Shown one piece after another: positions 1 through 5,587 of a stretch of DNA of 11,740 nucleotides; the stretch's first letter is position 1; every line of letters begins with the position of its first letter. Origin of the DNA: FEN-680 sp036781505 (GTDB lineage Bacteria > Actinomycetota > Geothermincolia > Fen-727 > Anoxymicrobiaceae); assembly GCA_036781505.1 (NCBI GenBank), contig DAIQAV010000059.1, positions 1 to 11,740 of the forward strand, written 5' to 3'. The notes below the pieces were generated by a model. It had not been told where the DNA came from. It saw only the letters and a list, made by a program, of their open reading frames with translations, and searched no databases. A program made the translations under genes and the position numbers.

Positions 1-86
1 ATCTCGGCGGAGCTTTTCTGTCCCGACGGTTCCGCGCCCTCGCTCTCTGGCGCGGAACCGTCGGGACAGAAAAGCTCCGCCGAGAT
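1..86. repeat. Perfect 38-bp inverted repeat with 10-nt loop
   Basis: Bases 1-38 are the exact reverse complement of bases 49-86, separated by the loop CTCGCTCTCT (39-48). The arms are GC-rich and have no mismatches. The repeat lies inside the dnaX reading frame, which stays open across it. The left arm begins exactly at base 1, so the arms may continue outside the window, or the contig may begin with a fold-back artefact. There is no T-tract after the right arm, so it is not an intrinsic terminator. Confidence 0.95.
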
Positions 87-153
87 CGCGCGGATATTCA
101 AGGAGCGGTTCGACGGCGAGATCATCGAGAAGGATAAGGAAGGGAAGGATTAG
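1..153 (+). CDS. dnaX: C-terminal end of probable DNA polymerase III gamma/tau subunit (partial)
   Basis: An open frame runs from base 1 to the TAG at 151-153 and has no start inside the window. Its last residues (SAEIARIFKERFDGEIIEKD, then a short charged tail) resemble the extreme C-terminus of DnaX, the clamp-loader/tau subunit of the replicative polymerase. The position supports this: dnaX-ybaB-recR is a very common bacterial operon order, and the TAG directly abuts the ATG of ybaB. The first 29 or so codons overlap the perfect inverted repeat at 1-86, so the upstream half of this partial protein (ISAELFCPDG...) may not be the true sequence. The identification rests on context plus a short tail, so it is moderate. 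Confidence 0.6.
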   Translation: MSAELFCPDGSAPSLSGAEPSGQKSSAEIARIFKERFDGEIIEKDKEGKD

Positions 154-510
154 ATGTCCAAGGGCAGTTACTACCCCAAGCCCAAGGGGCAAAAGGCCAA
201 CCCCGGCGACATGATGAAGCAGCTGCAGCAGGTCCAGCGCAAGATGGAGGAGGCCCAGGAGGCTCTGGCGGATGAGACCGTCGAGCACACGGCCGGCGGA
301 GGGACCGTGAAGGTGGTAGCGGACGGCCACCAGAACATCAAGAGCATAACCATCGATCCAGAGGCGGTCGACCCCGAAGATGTAGGCATGCTCCAGGACC
401 TCATCCTGGTCGCGATCAACGGCGCCATCGAGGAGTCGAGGGAGCTCGCAAACCAGCGCATGGACGGGCTGACGGGCGGGCTCGGCGGGCTGGGGATACC
501 GGGCCTGTAG
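154..510 (+). CDS. ybaB: YbaB/EbfC family nucleoid-associated protein
   Basis: This 118-residue protein is the usual size for YbaB/EbfC, a small dimeric DNA-binding protein of the nucleoid that is nearly always encoded between dnaX and recR. Residues about 18-45 form the family's N-terminal amphipathic helix (MMKQLQQVQRKMEEAQEAL). They are followed by the beta-strand signature around GGGTVKVVADGHQNIKSITIDPE and a C-terminal helix (LILVAINGAIEESRELANQRM). The last dozen residues are glycine-rich (GLTGGLGGLGIPGL), as is common in the family. The ATG follows the dnaX stop without a gap, with AAGGA at 145-149 as a close ribosome binding site, so it is probably translationally coupled. RecR starts 13 nt downstream. 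Confidence 0.93.
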   Translation: MSKGSYYPKPKGQKANPGDMMKQLQQVQRKMEEAQEALADETVEHTAGGGTVKVVADGHQNIKSITIDPEAVDPEDVGMLQDLILVAINGAIEESRELANQRMDGLTGGLGGLGIPGL

Positions 511-523
511 GCCGGGGCTCAGC

Positions 524-1123
524 ATGGCTTTCTATGCCGCTCCGCTCGAGAACCTGATCGAGAGACTCTGCGGGCTTCCCGGGATCGGACCCAAGTCCGC
601 GCAGAGGATCGCCTTCTTCATTCTTTCCATCCCCAGGGACGACGCGGTCGAGCTCGCGCGCGCGATCGTCGAGGTCAAGGACAAGGTGAGGTTCTGCTCC
701 ACCTGCTTCAACATCTCCGAGGGCGAGTCCTGCTCAATATGCAACGACGCCCGCAGGGACGAGACGGTCATCTGCGTGGTGGAGGAGCCCCGCGACGTGA
801 TCGCGATCGAGAGGAGCGGGCGGTTCAGGGGCACCTACCACGTGCTGGGAGGAGCGATCTCGCCGATCGACGGCGTCGGACCGGAGGAGCTCACTTTCAG
901 GGAGCTCGTCGGCAGGCTTCGCGACGGCAAGGTCACGGAGCTCATCGCGGCCACGAACCCCAACGCGGAAGGCGAGGCGACGGCGCTCTACCTGGCGCAG
1001 CTGGTCCGGCCTCTGGGGATAACGGTGACGCGCATCGCGCGCGGACTGCCGGTCGGGGGAGACCTCGAGTACGCCGACGAGGTGACGCTAGGGCGCGCGC
1101 TGGACGGCCGCTCCGAAATGTAA
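524..1123 (+). CDS. recR: Recombination mediator protein RecR
   Basis: At 199 residues this is a full-length RecR, which with RecO (and RecF) loads RecA onto SSB-coated gapped DNA. The domains appear in the expected order: a helix-hairpin-helix near residues 15-32 (LCGLPGIGPKSAQRIAFF), a four-cysteine zinc finger (C58, C61, C70, C73), a Toprim domain from about residue 81 (VICVVEEPRDVIAIE, with acidic E87/E88 and later TNPNAEGEAT), and the C-terminal Walker-like segment GLPVGGDLEYADEVTLGRAL. The wording of the Toprim and C-terminal parts is close to actinobacterial RecR. It starts 13 nt after ybaB with only a weak purine-rich site (GGGG near 514-517). The TAA stop at 1121-1123 lies at the edge of the RAYT inverted repeat. 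Confidence 0.96.
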   Translation: MAFYAAPLENLIERLCGLPGIGPKSAQRIAFFILSIPRDDAVELARAIVEVKDKVRFCSTCFNISEGESCSICNDARRDETVICVVEEPRDVIAIERSGRFRGTYHVLGGAISPIDGVGPEELTFRELVGRLRDGKVTELIAATNPNAEGEATALYLAQLVRPLGITVTRIARGLPVGGDLEYADEVTLGRALDGRSEM

Positions 1124-1126
1124 AAG

Positions 1127-1149
1127 ATGTACCAGGTACTTTTCACCGC
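1127..1149 (+). repeat. Left 23-bp inverted repeat of the RAYT module
   Basis: These bases are the exact reverse complement of 1983-2005. They contain the near-perfect palindrome GTACCAGGTAC at 1129-1139, which can fold as GTAC-CAG-GTAC. With one mismatch (at 1126) the match extends outward to 1122, into the recR stop codon, and it continues imperfectly inward through the T-tract at 1151-1156. Confidence 0.93.
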
Positions 1150-1212
1150 CTTTTTTCTCATACAGGGCTGGTCTTGATTCTTTGCTTGTATTGCTGATAA
1201 GATGATTTCACT

Positions 1213-1989
1213 ATGCCGCGCCAGCCCAGGCTTAAGGCCCCTGATACCATCTTTCATATCACCTCGCGAGGCAATGCTCAGCAGACCATTTTCACGTGCG
1301 ACAATGACCGAACTCTGTTCTTGAACCTTCTCCAATCTGTCCTTCATATGCGTAGATGGCGATGCCATGCATATTGCCTTATGAACAACCACTATCACAT
1401 GGCGGTGGAAGTGTCTGAAGACGATTTATCAGAGGGCATGAGAGAGATTAACCACAGGTATGCCTTATTGTTCAACAAGACCCAAGGGAAGAGCGGGCAC
1501 CTCTTTCAGGATCGATTTCACTCGAAAATCGTGTCGGACGACTATTACATGATGGAACTCTCCAGATATATCGTCCTGAACCCGGTGCGGGCCAGCATAG
1601 TTCCTGCTCCGCAGCTGTGGCCATGGAGCAGTTATTCCGACTTGCTCTCTGGCACGAGGATAGCTGAACACGGCTTTGTTCTATCACTGTTCTCAGATGA
1701 CTGCGATTCCGCTCTTGCGGAATACAATGAGTTTATCAGTGAGGCAACCGGCGAGACATTTCAGTGGAACGAGATCCGCGACTATTTGTTCGGGGCAGGC
1801 AAACTGCCGCGGCCGTCCCTGGCTGCAATATTCAATGGGAGCAAGGGTCGAGACATCCACATCGCTGAAGCACGTTTCCTGCATGGTTACAAACTGCGGG
1901 AGATTGCCGACTTCCTTAGTATGTCAAACGCTCAGATTCACCGATTGGCAAAGTCGAATAGAGAGTTAATATGGAAAGAAATGCGGTGA
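1213..1989 (+). CDS. REP-associated tyrosine transposase (RAYT, Y1_Tnp)
   Basis: This 258-residue protein has the hallmarks of single-domain Y1 HUH nucleases of the IS200/RAYT kind, which cut and rejoin single-stranded DNA at hairpins. These are the N-terminal segment IFHITSRGNAQQTIF (residues 13-27), the HUH metal motif H60-Y-H62 in CLMNNHYHMAVEV, GHLFQDRFHSKIV (95-107), and the probable catalytic tyrosine Y119 in SRYIVLNPVRA. The C-terminal third (about 213-250, HIAEARFLHGYKLREIADFLSMS) looks like an added helix-turn-helix DNA-binding domain, as many RAYTs have. No good ribosome binding site precedes the ATG. The last four codons, including the TGA, lie inside or across the right inverted repeat, so gene and repeat end are welded together. 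It appears intact. Confidence 0.92.
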   Translation: MPRQPRLKAPDTIFHITSRGNAQQTIFTCDNDRTLFLNLLQSVLHMRRWRCHAYCLMNNHYHMAVEVSEDDLSEGMREINHRYALLFNKTQGKSGHLFQDRFHSKIVSDDYYMMELSRYIVLNPVRASIVPAPQLWPWSSYSDLLSGTRIAEHGFVLSLFSDDCDSALAEYNEFISEATGETFQWNEIRDYLFGAGKLPRPSLAAIFNGSKGRDIHIAEARFLHGYKLREIADFLSMSNAQIHRLAKSNRELIWKEMR

Positions 1990-2005
1990 AAAGTACCTGG
2001 TACAT
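1983..2005 (+). repeat. Right 23-bp inverted repeat of the RAYT module
   Basis: This is the exact reverse complement of 1127-1149, with the palindrome GTACCTGGTAC at 1993-2003. It includes the stop codon of the transposase (TGA, 1987-1989). A run of seven T (2005-2011) follows directly and reaches the stop codon of the permease gene on the other strand. Confidence 0.93.
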
Positions 2006-2011
2006 TTTTTT
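1988..2011 (+). terminator. Candidate intrinsic terminator formed by the right repeat
   Basis: On the + strand AAAA-GTAC (1989-1996), loop CTG, and GTAC-TTTT (2000-2008, with A2004 bulged) can pair, and the hairpin runs into T7 at 2005-2011. This could end transcription from recR and the transposase. Read from the other side, the hairpin is followed by only four T, which could weakly terminate the convergent permease operon. The stem is short and AT-rich, so strength is uncertain. Confidence 0.4.
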
Positions 2012-3213
2012 CATTCGTAGCGGAGTGATTCGATCGGGTCCAGGCGCGAGGCCTTGCGCGCCGGGTAGACCCCGAAGAATATCCCCACCAGCATCGAGAA
2101 CACGAACGCCAGCAGTATGATCCACACCGTCACCTGCGCCCGCAGGTGGAATATCGCCGTGTAGAGTCCGGCACCCAGAATCGCAAGCAACACCCCGATC
2201 GCGCCGCCCAGCAGGCTGAGGGTCAGCGCCTCGACCAGGAACTGCAGCATGATGTCGCGCGTCTTCGCGCCGACGGCCTTGCGGATGCCTATCTCACGCG
2301 TCCTCTCCGTTACCGACACCAGCATGATGTTCATGATGCCGATCCCTCCGACCAGCAGAGAGATGCCCGCGAGCCCGCCCAGCAGGTACGTGAGGATCTT
2401 GGTGATGCTCTGGGCGAACGTGAGGATGTCACTCTGTGTGATCACGGAGTACTCGTCGGACGACAGGTTCTTGCCGAGGGCGACCTTGATCTTGTCCGCG
2501 GTGGCGTTGACGCTCGCCGTCGACGGAGCCTTGGCCACTATCAGGTTCGGATGCGACGAGCCGAAGAGCTTGATCGCGGTGGTCATCGGCATCCACGACA
2601 CGGAGTCGTTGTCGAACATGAGCGTCTTGCCCTTGAACTCCTGCACACCGATCACCTTGATCTTGCGACCCTTGATGGTGACGTACTGCCCGACGGGATC
2701 GGCCTCTCCGAAGAGCCCCTTGGCGACGGTCTGCCCCATGATGATGACCAGGCGCGCCGACTCCTCCTCTGCTTTTGTGAAGAACCGGCCTGAGGATGTG
2801 GCAAGGTCGCGGACCTCGAACTCGTTCGATGACGTCCCGTTGATCATCCCGAAGTAGCGCTTGCCGTTGCCGGTCATGGAGCGCTGGATCTCGCCGCTGA
2901 CTCCCTCCGGGTTTCCGATGGCCCGCCCGACATCGTCCATGGTGGTGAGGGTGAACTTGTTCAAGGCGAGCTGCGGCGCACCCTGCTGCATCAGGCTGCC
3001 GCCGAGCTGCATCTTGAATGGCACCACCACGATGAGGTTCGAGCCAAGGCCCTGGATGCTGGAGGTGATCTCGGAGCGGGCGCCGGAGCCGAGAGAGACC
3101 AGCAGGATGACGGAGCCGACCCCGATGATCACCCCGAGCATCGTCAACAGCGAGCGCATCTTGTTCGCGCGCAGTGCGGTCAGGGCGGTGATGACGCTCT
3201 CGAATATCTTCAC
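2011..3213 (-). CDS. MacB/FtsX-type ABC transporter permease
   Basis: A 400-residue permease of the MacB type, the inner-membrane part of a tripartite export system. It has four membrane segments in the family layout: TM1 about 21-43 (LLTMLGVIIGVGSVILLVSLG), a large extracytoplasmic MacB-periplasmic core domain (about 45-270), TM2 about 272-299, TM3 about 324-353 and TM4 about 362-382. The conserved cytoplasmic loop VTERTREIGIRKAVGA (301-316), which meets the ATPase, and the C-terminal ARKASRLDPIESLRYE are both present. The start is GTG at 3213, overlapping the ATPase stop as GTGA, so the two are translationally coupled. In MacB proper the ATPase and permease are fused; here they are separate genes. 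The substrate cannot be read from sequence. The gene ends 6 nt from the RAYT module. Confidence 0.93.
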   Translation of the reverse strand: MKIFESVITALTALRANKMRSLLTMLGVIIGVGSVILLVSLGSGARSEITSSIQGLGSNLIVVVPFKMQLGGSLMQQGAPQLALNKFTLTTMDDVGRAIGNPEGVSGEIQRSMTGNGKRYFGMINGTSSNEFEVRDLATSSGRFFTKAEEESARLVIIMGQTVAKGLFGEADPVGQYVTIKGRKIKVIGVQEFKGKTLMFDNDSVSWMPMTTAIKLFGSSHPNLIVAKAPSTASVNATADKIKVALGKNLSSDEYSVITQSDILTFAQSITKILTYLLGGLAGISLLVGGIGIMNIMLVSVTERTREIGIRKAVGAKTRDIMLQFLVEALTLSLLGGAIGVLLAILGAGLYTAIFHLRAQVTVWIILLAFVFSMLVGIFFGVYPARKASRLDPIESLRYE

Positions 3214-3971
3214 AGCGCATCACCACCGTCGCCGGCGGACGAGGCGGAGGCGACTTCGGCGGGCGGCCTGGAGGCGTACCTCTTCACCTCGACGTCTTCG
3301 GCGCCTATCAGAAGACCGTCCCGGATGAGGATGATGCGGTCGCCGTGCTCCGCTACTTCGCGCTCGTGCGTCACCATCACCAGGGTGATGCCGGCGCCGT
3401 TGAGCTCCTGGAGGATGTTGAGTATCTCGAGGCCCGAGTGCGTGTCGAGGTTGCCGGTCGGCTCGTCGGCCATGATGATCGGCGGATCGTTGATGAGGGC
3501 TAGGGCGATCGATACGCGCTGCTGCTCGCCTCCAGAGAGCTGGTTGGGATAGTGGCCCAGCCGGTGGCCCAGGCCCACCCTCTCCAGCGCGGTGGTGGCG
3601 CGCCGGCGCCGCTCCGCCGAGCCGATCCCGGCATATAGCAGGGGCAGCTCCACGTTGTGGACCGCGGTGGTGCGCGCCAGCAGGTTGAACTGCTGGAACA
3701 CGAAGCCGATCTTGCTGTTGCGGAGCTCGGCGAGCCTGGAGGGCCCGACGCGGCTTATGTCGTCGCCGTCGATGTCCAGGCTGCCCGAGGTCGGGTGGTC
3801 CAGGCACCCCATGATGTGCATCAGGGTGGACTTGCCCGAGCCGGAGGCTCCCATGATGACGAGGAACTCGCCCCGCCGTACCTCGAGGGAAACTCCGCGA
3901 AGCGCCTCGACCAGCTGGTCTCCCATCTGGTAGTGCTTGATGAGGTCGACCGCTCGAACAATGGCGTCCAT
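3210..3971 (-). CDS. MacB/LolD-type ABC transporter ATP-binding protein
   Basis: This 253-residue ATPase powers the adjacent permease. All the motifs are visible: Walker A GASGSGKST (41-49), Q-loop VFQQFNLL (91-98), ABC signature LSGGEQQR (145-152), Walker B IIMADEPTGNLD (165-176) and the H-loop H202 in VMVTHE. The stretch after the signature reads VSIALAL where the family normally has an arginine (VAIARAL), a small deviation. About 30 C-terminal residues after the core (from EVKRYASRPP) are Ala/Ser/Gly-rich and probably disordered. It begins with ATG 36 nt after the membrane-fusion protein gene and overlaps the permease by 4 nt. It is the MacB/LolD/FtsE subfamily, which acts by mechanotransmission rather than classic translocation. 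Confidence 0.95.
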   Translation of the reverse strand: MDAIVRAVDLIKHYQMGDQLVEALRGVSLEVRRGEFLVIMGASGSGKSTLMHIMGCLDHPTSGSLDIDGDDISRVGPSRLAELRNSKIGFVFQQFNLLARTTAVHNVELPLLYAGIGSAERRRRATTALERVGLGHRLGHYPNQLSGGEQQRVSIALALINDPPIIMADEPTGNLDTHSGLEILNILQELNGAGITLVMVTHEREVAEHGDRIILIRDGLLIGAEDVEVKRYASRPPAEVASASSAGDGGDAL

Positions 3972-4007
3972 CGTCTTATCGCCTTTCGAGCGAGGCCCCG
4001 GAGAAGG

Positions 4008-5360
4008 CTATTGCGTGACCCCTTGCCCGTCCTTCAGCTTCTCGGTGCCCTTGACGACGATCTTGTCGCCCATCTTGACCCCGTCGATGATCTCGACGTT
4101 GTTCTCGTTCGTCAGACCGACGGTGACCTCGGTGAGCACCGCCTTTCCGTTGACCACCTTGAAGACGTACTTCTTGCCCTTCTTGTCGACTATCGCCTCG
4201 ATGGGCACCACTGCGGCGGCCTTCTTGGTCGCGATCGTCACGTCGGAGGTCCCGGTCATGCCAAGCTTGAGGTTGATGTCCGACGTGTTCATCAGGATCG
4301 TGACCTCGAAAGCGGTGGCCCCGGCCTCGTTGGTGGTCGCCGTGTCAGCGACCTTCACCACGGTGCCGTCGAAAGTCTTTCCCGGGTAGGCCTCCAGCAG
4401 GACACTCGCGGCCTGGTTCGGCGCTATCTTGGCGATGTCGGCCTCGTCGACCTTGGCCACCATCGACATGTTCTTCAAGTCGACGATCGTGTATATCGGC
4501 GTCCCTGGACTGACATAGGAGCCGGGCACGACCGCGCCGGAGGAGGGCATGCCCACCGTGGAGAGCCCGCCGGAGAGCCCGGCAAGCGAGGAGAGGTTCA
4601 GCCCCGCCGGGAGCATCCCGCTGAAGCTGCTCATCAGCGCGCTCATCAGGCTGTTGATGGAGCCGCCGCTTCCCTGCGCGCTCACGACCGTGCCGGAGGC
4701 CGGCGCGATGATGGTCGCTGCCTTGAGGTTCTTCTGGGCGTTGGCGATCGCCTGGCTGGCCGCGGCCTCCTGGGCCCCGGTGCTCATCCCGCCTCCGCCG
4801 CCCACCGACAGGGACGGCCGGTTTGCCACCCGGGCGAGGTACGCCTGATACGAGTTGTCGATGAGCTGGAGCGCCGCCATCCTCTGGTCTTCCGGGAGCG
4901 CTGGCACGACCAGCTTCTCGAGGTTTACCAGGTTGGTGACCCCGGCGTCGACCGTGGTCAGCGCGTTGTTGATCGAGGAGCTCACGCCCGAGGCGGCTGA
5001 AGAGATGCTCGAGAAAGCGCCGGCTATGGACTGGATGGACTCGAGGCTGGCCTCGGCGCTGAGGACCGACTGCTGCAGACCGGAGGTGTCGAGCTGGACC
5101 AGAGGCTGGCCCGCGGTCACCTGCTGTCCTTCGGAGACCATCACCTGAGCGACCGACCCGCTGACCGCCGGGATGACCTGGGTGGGGTTGCTGGACTGAA
5201 GGGTGCCGGCGACCATCACGGTCTCGGCGATCTCCCGCGGGCTGACATGCCCGACTTCGACCTTCACGGAGCTTCCGCCGCAACCGCCCGACACTACGGC
5301 GAGCAACACGACGACAACCAGGACCTTAGCCGCAATGGCTGCGTACTTATTCGCCTTCAC
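4008..5360 (-). CDS. MacA/HlyD-type membrane-fusion protein (efflux adaptor)
   Basis: This is the periplasmic or cell-wall adaptor of the MacAB-like system, 450 residues from GTG at 5360. That start is chosen because GGAGG (5369-5365) lies just upstream and the protein then opens with a signal peptide (K2, K5, hydrophobic 7-24) ending at SGGC with C27, a possible but imperfect lipobox. An in-frame ATG at 5525 would add 55 arginine-rich residues and bury the signal. First lipoyl half: 62-91 (VIPAVSGSV...GQPLVQLD). Helical, Ser/Ala-rich hairpin with a Gly5 turn: about 92-215. Second lipoyl half: 215-228 (ATIIAPASGTVVS) resuming at about 275 (AVVPGSYVSPGTPIYTIVD). Beta-barrel: about 296-380. Membrane-proximal domain: 381-450. 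Between the lipoyl pieces sits an unusual Gly/Ser/Leu-rich insert (about 229-274). Confidence 0.9.
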   Translation of the reverse strand: MKANKYAAIAAKVLVVVVLLAVVSGGCGGSSVKVEVGHVSPREIAETVMVAGTLQSSNPTQVIPAVSGSVAQVMVSEGQQVTAGQPLVQLDTSGLQQSVLSAEASLESIQSIAGAFSSISSAASGVSSSINNALTTVDAGVTNLVNLEKLVVPALPEDQRMAALQLIDNSYQAYLARVANRPSLSVGGGGGMSTGAQEAAASQAIANAQKNLKAATIIAPASGTVVSAQGSGGSINSLMSALMSSFSGMLPAGLNLSSLAGLSGGLSTVGMPSSGAVVPGSYVSPGTPIYTIVDLKNMSMVAKVDEADIAKIAPNQAASVLLEAYPGKTFDGTVVKVADTATTNEAGATAFEVTILMNTSDINLKLGMTGTSDVTIATKKAAAVVPIEAIVDKKGKKYVFKVVNGKAVLTEVTVGLTNENNVEIIDGVKMGDKIVVKGTEKLKDGQGVTQ

Positions 5361-5487
5361 CTTGCCTCCACACGTGATCGTGACGGCCTCTTGCCGGCCG
5401 AATCGCGCGCCGGTGATGGAGTGAGACCCCTGGCGGCGTAATCGGCCGAACGGCGCCCTCAGAGTCCGGGCAGGTAGATTCCCGTCG

Positions 5488-5512
5488 CGGTGGCCCCGGG
5501 GCGGGGCCGCCG
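5488..5512 (-). other. GC-rich hairpin in the leader of the transporter operon
   Basis: GGCCCCG (5492-5498) and CGGGGCC (5502-5508) pair perfectly around a 3-nt loop, and further pairs on either side extend the stem to 11 bp with one mismatch. It falls about 30 nt downstream of the predicted transcription start and has no U-tract, so it is not a terminator. It could stabilise the mRNA or regulate translation. At this GC content chance hairpins occur, hence low confidence in function. Confidence 0.3.
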
Positions 5513-5543
5513 TACGCCTGGTCAAGCGCGCCTCAGAGGTCTA

Positions 5544-5572
5544 AATATATTTCCTGGGGCAGGGAGAGTCAA
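5544..5572 (-). promoter_or_regulatory. Sigma70-like promoter of the macAB-type operon
   Basis: On the minus strand TTGACT (5572-5567) is separated by exactly 17 nt from TATATT (5549-5544), close to the consensus and standing out in GC-rich sequence. Transcription would begin near 5537, giving a leader of about 177 nt before the GTG at 5360. It lies just past the end of the CPBP gene, so the transporter operon can be expressed independently of lysC-asd. Confidence 0.65.
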
Positions 5573-5587
5573 TCGAATCCGGGCCGA

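Larger units (their letters stand above)
1127..2005 (+). mobile_element. RAYT (IS200-like Y1 transposase) module with 23-bp terminal inverted repeats
   Basis: An 879-bp unit carries one transposase gene between perfect 23-bp inverted repeats (1127-1149 and 1983-2005). Both repeats contain a short palindrome of the form GTACC-A-GGTAC. Its base composition is clearly AT-richer than both flanks, and codons such as TTA, AGA and ATA occur that are rare in the neighbours. No target duplication is visible, as expected for Y1 HUH transposases. The unit sits in the convergent gap between recR and the permease gene, starting 3 nt after one stop codon and ending 5 nt before the other. The boundaries are inferred from the repeats. 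Confidence 0.8.

Noticed and set aside
1..86. Intrinsic terminator or phage attachment site
   Set aside because: There is no T-tract after the stem, the repeat lies within an open dnaX frame, and no integrase or tRNA gene is nearby.
1124..1160. Left RAYT repeat plus T6 (1151-1156) as terminator for recR
   Set aside because: The hairpin is only GTAC-CAG-GTAC with poorly paired flanks, and 11 nt separate it from the T-run, so it is a weak candidate. The right-hand repeat fits better.
3657..5000. 447-codon open frame on the + strand
   Set aside because: Antisense to the ATPase and membrane-fusion protein genes, with Arg/Gly/Asp/His-rich low-information sequence. It is a GC-driven shadow.
2011..5360. 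LolCDE lipoprotein-release or FtsEX cell-division system
   Set aside because: The presence of a dedicated membrane-fusion protein and the MacB-type C-terminus (ARKASRLDPIESLRYE) favours a MacAB-like exporter. FtsX would have a different core and no adaptor.
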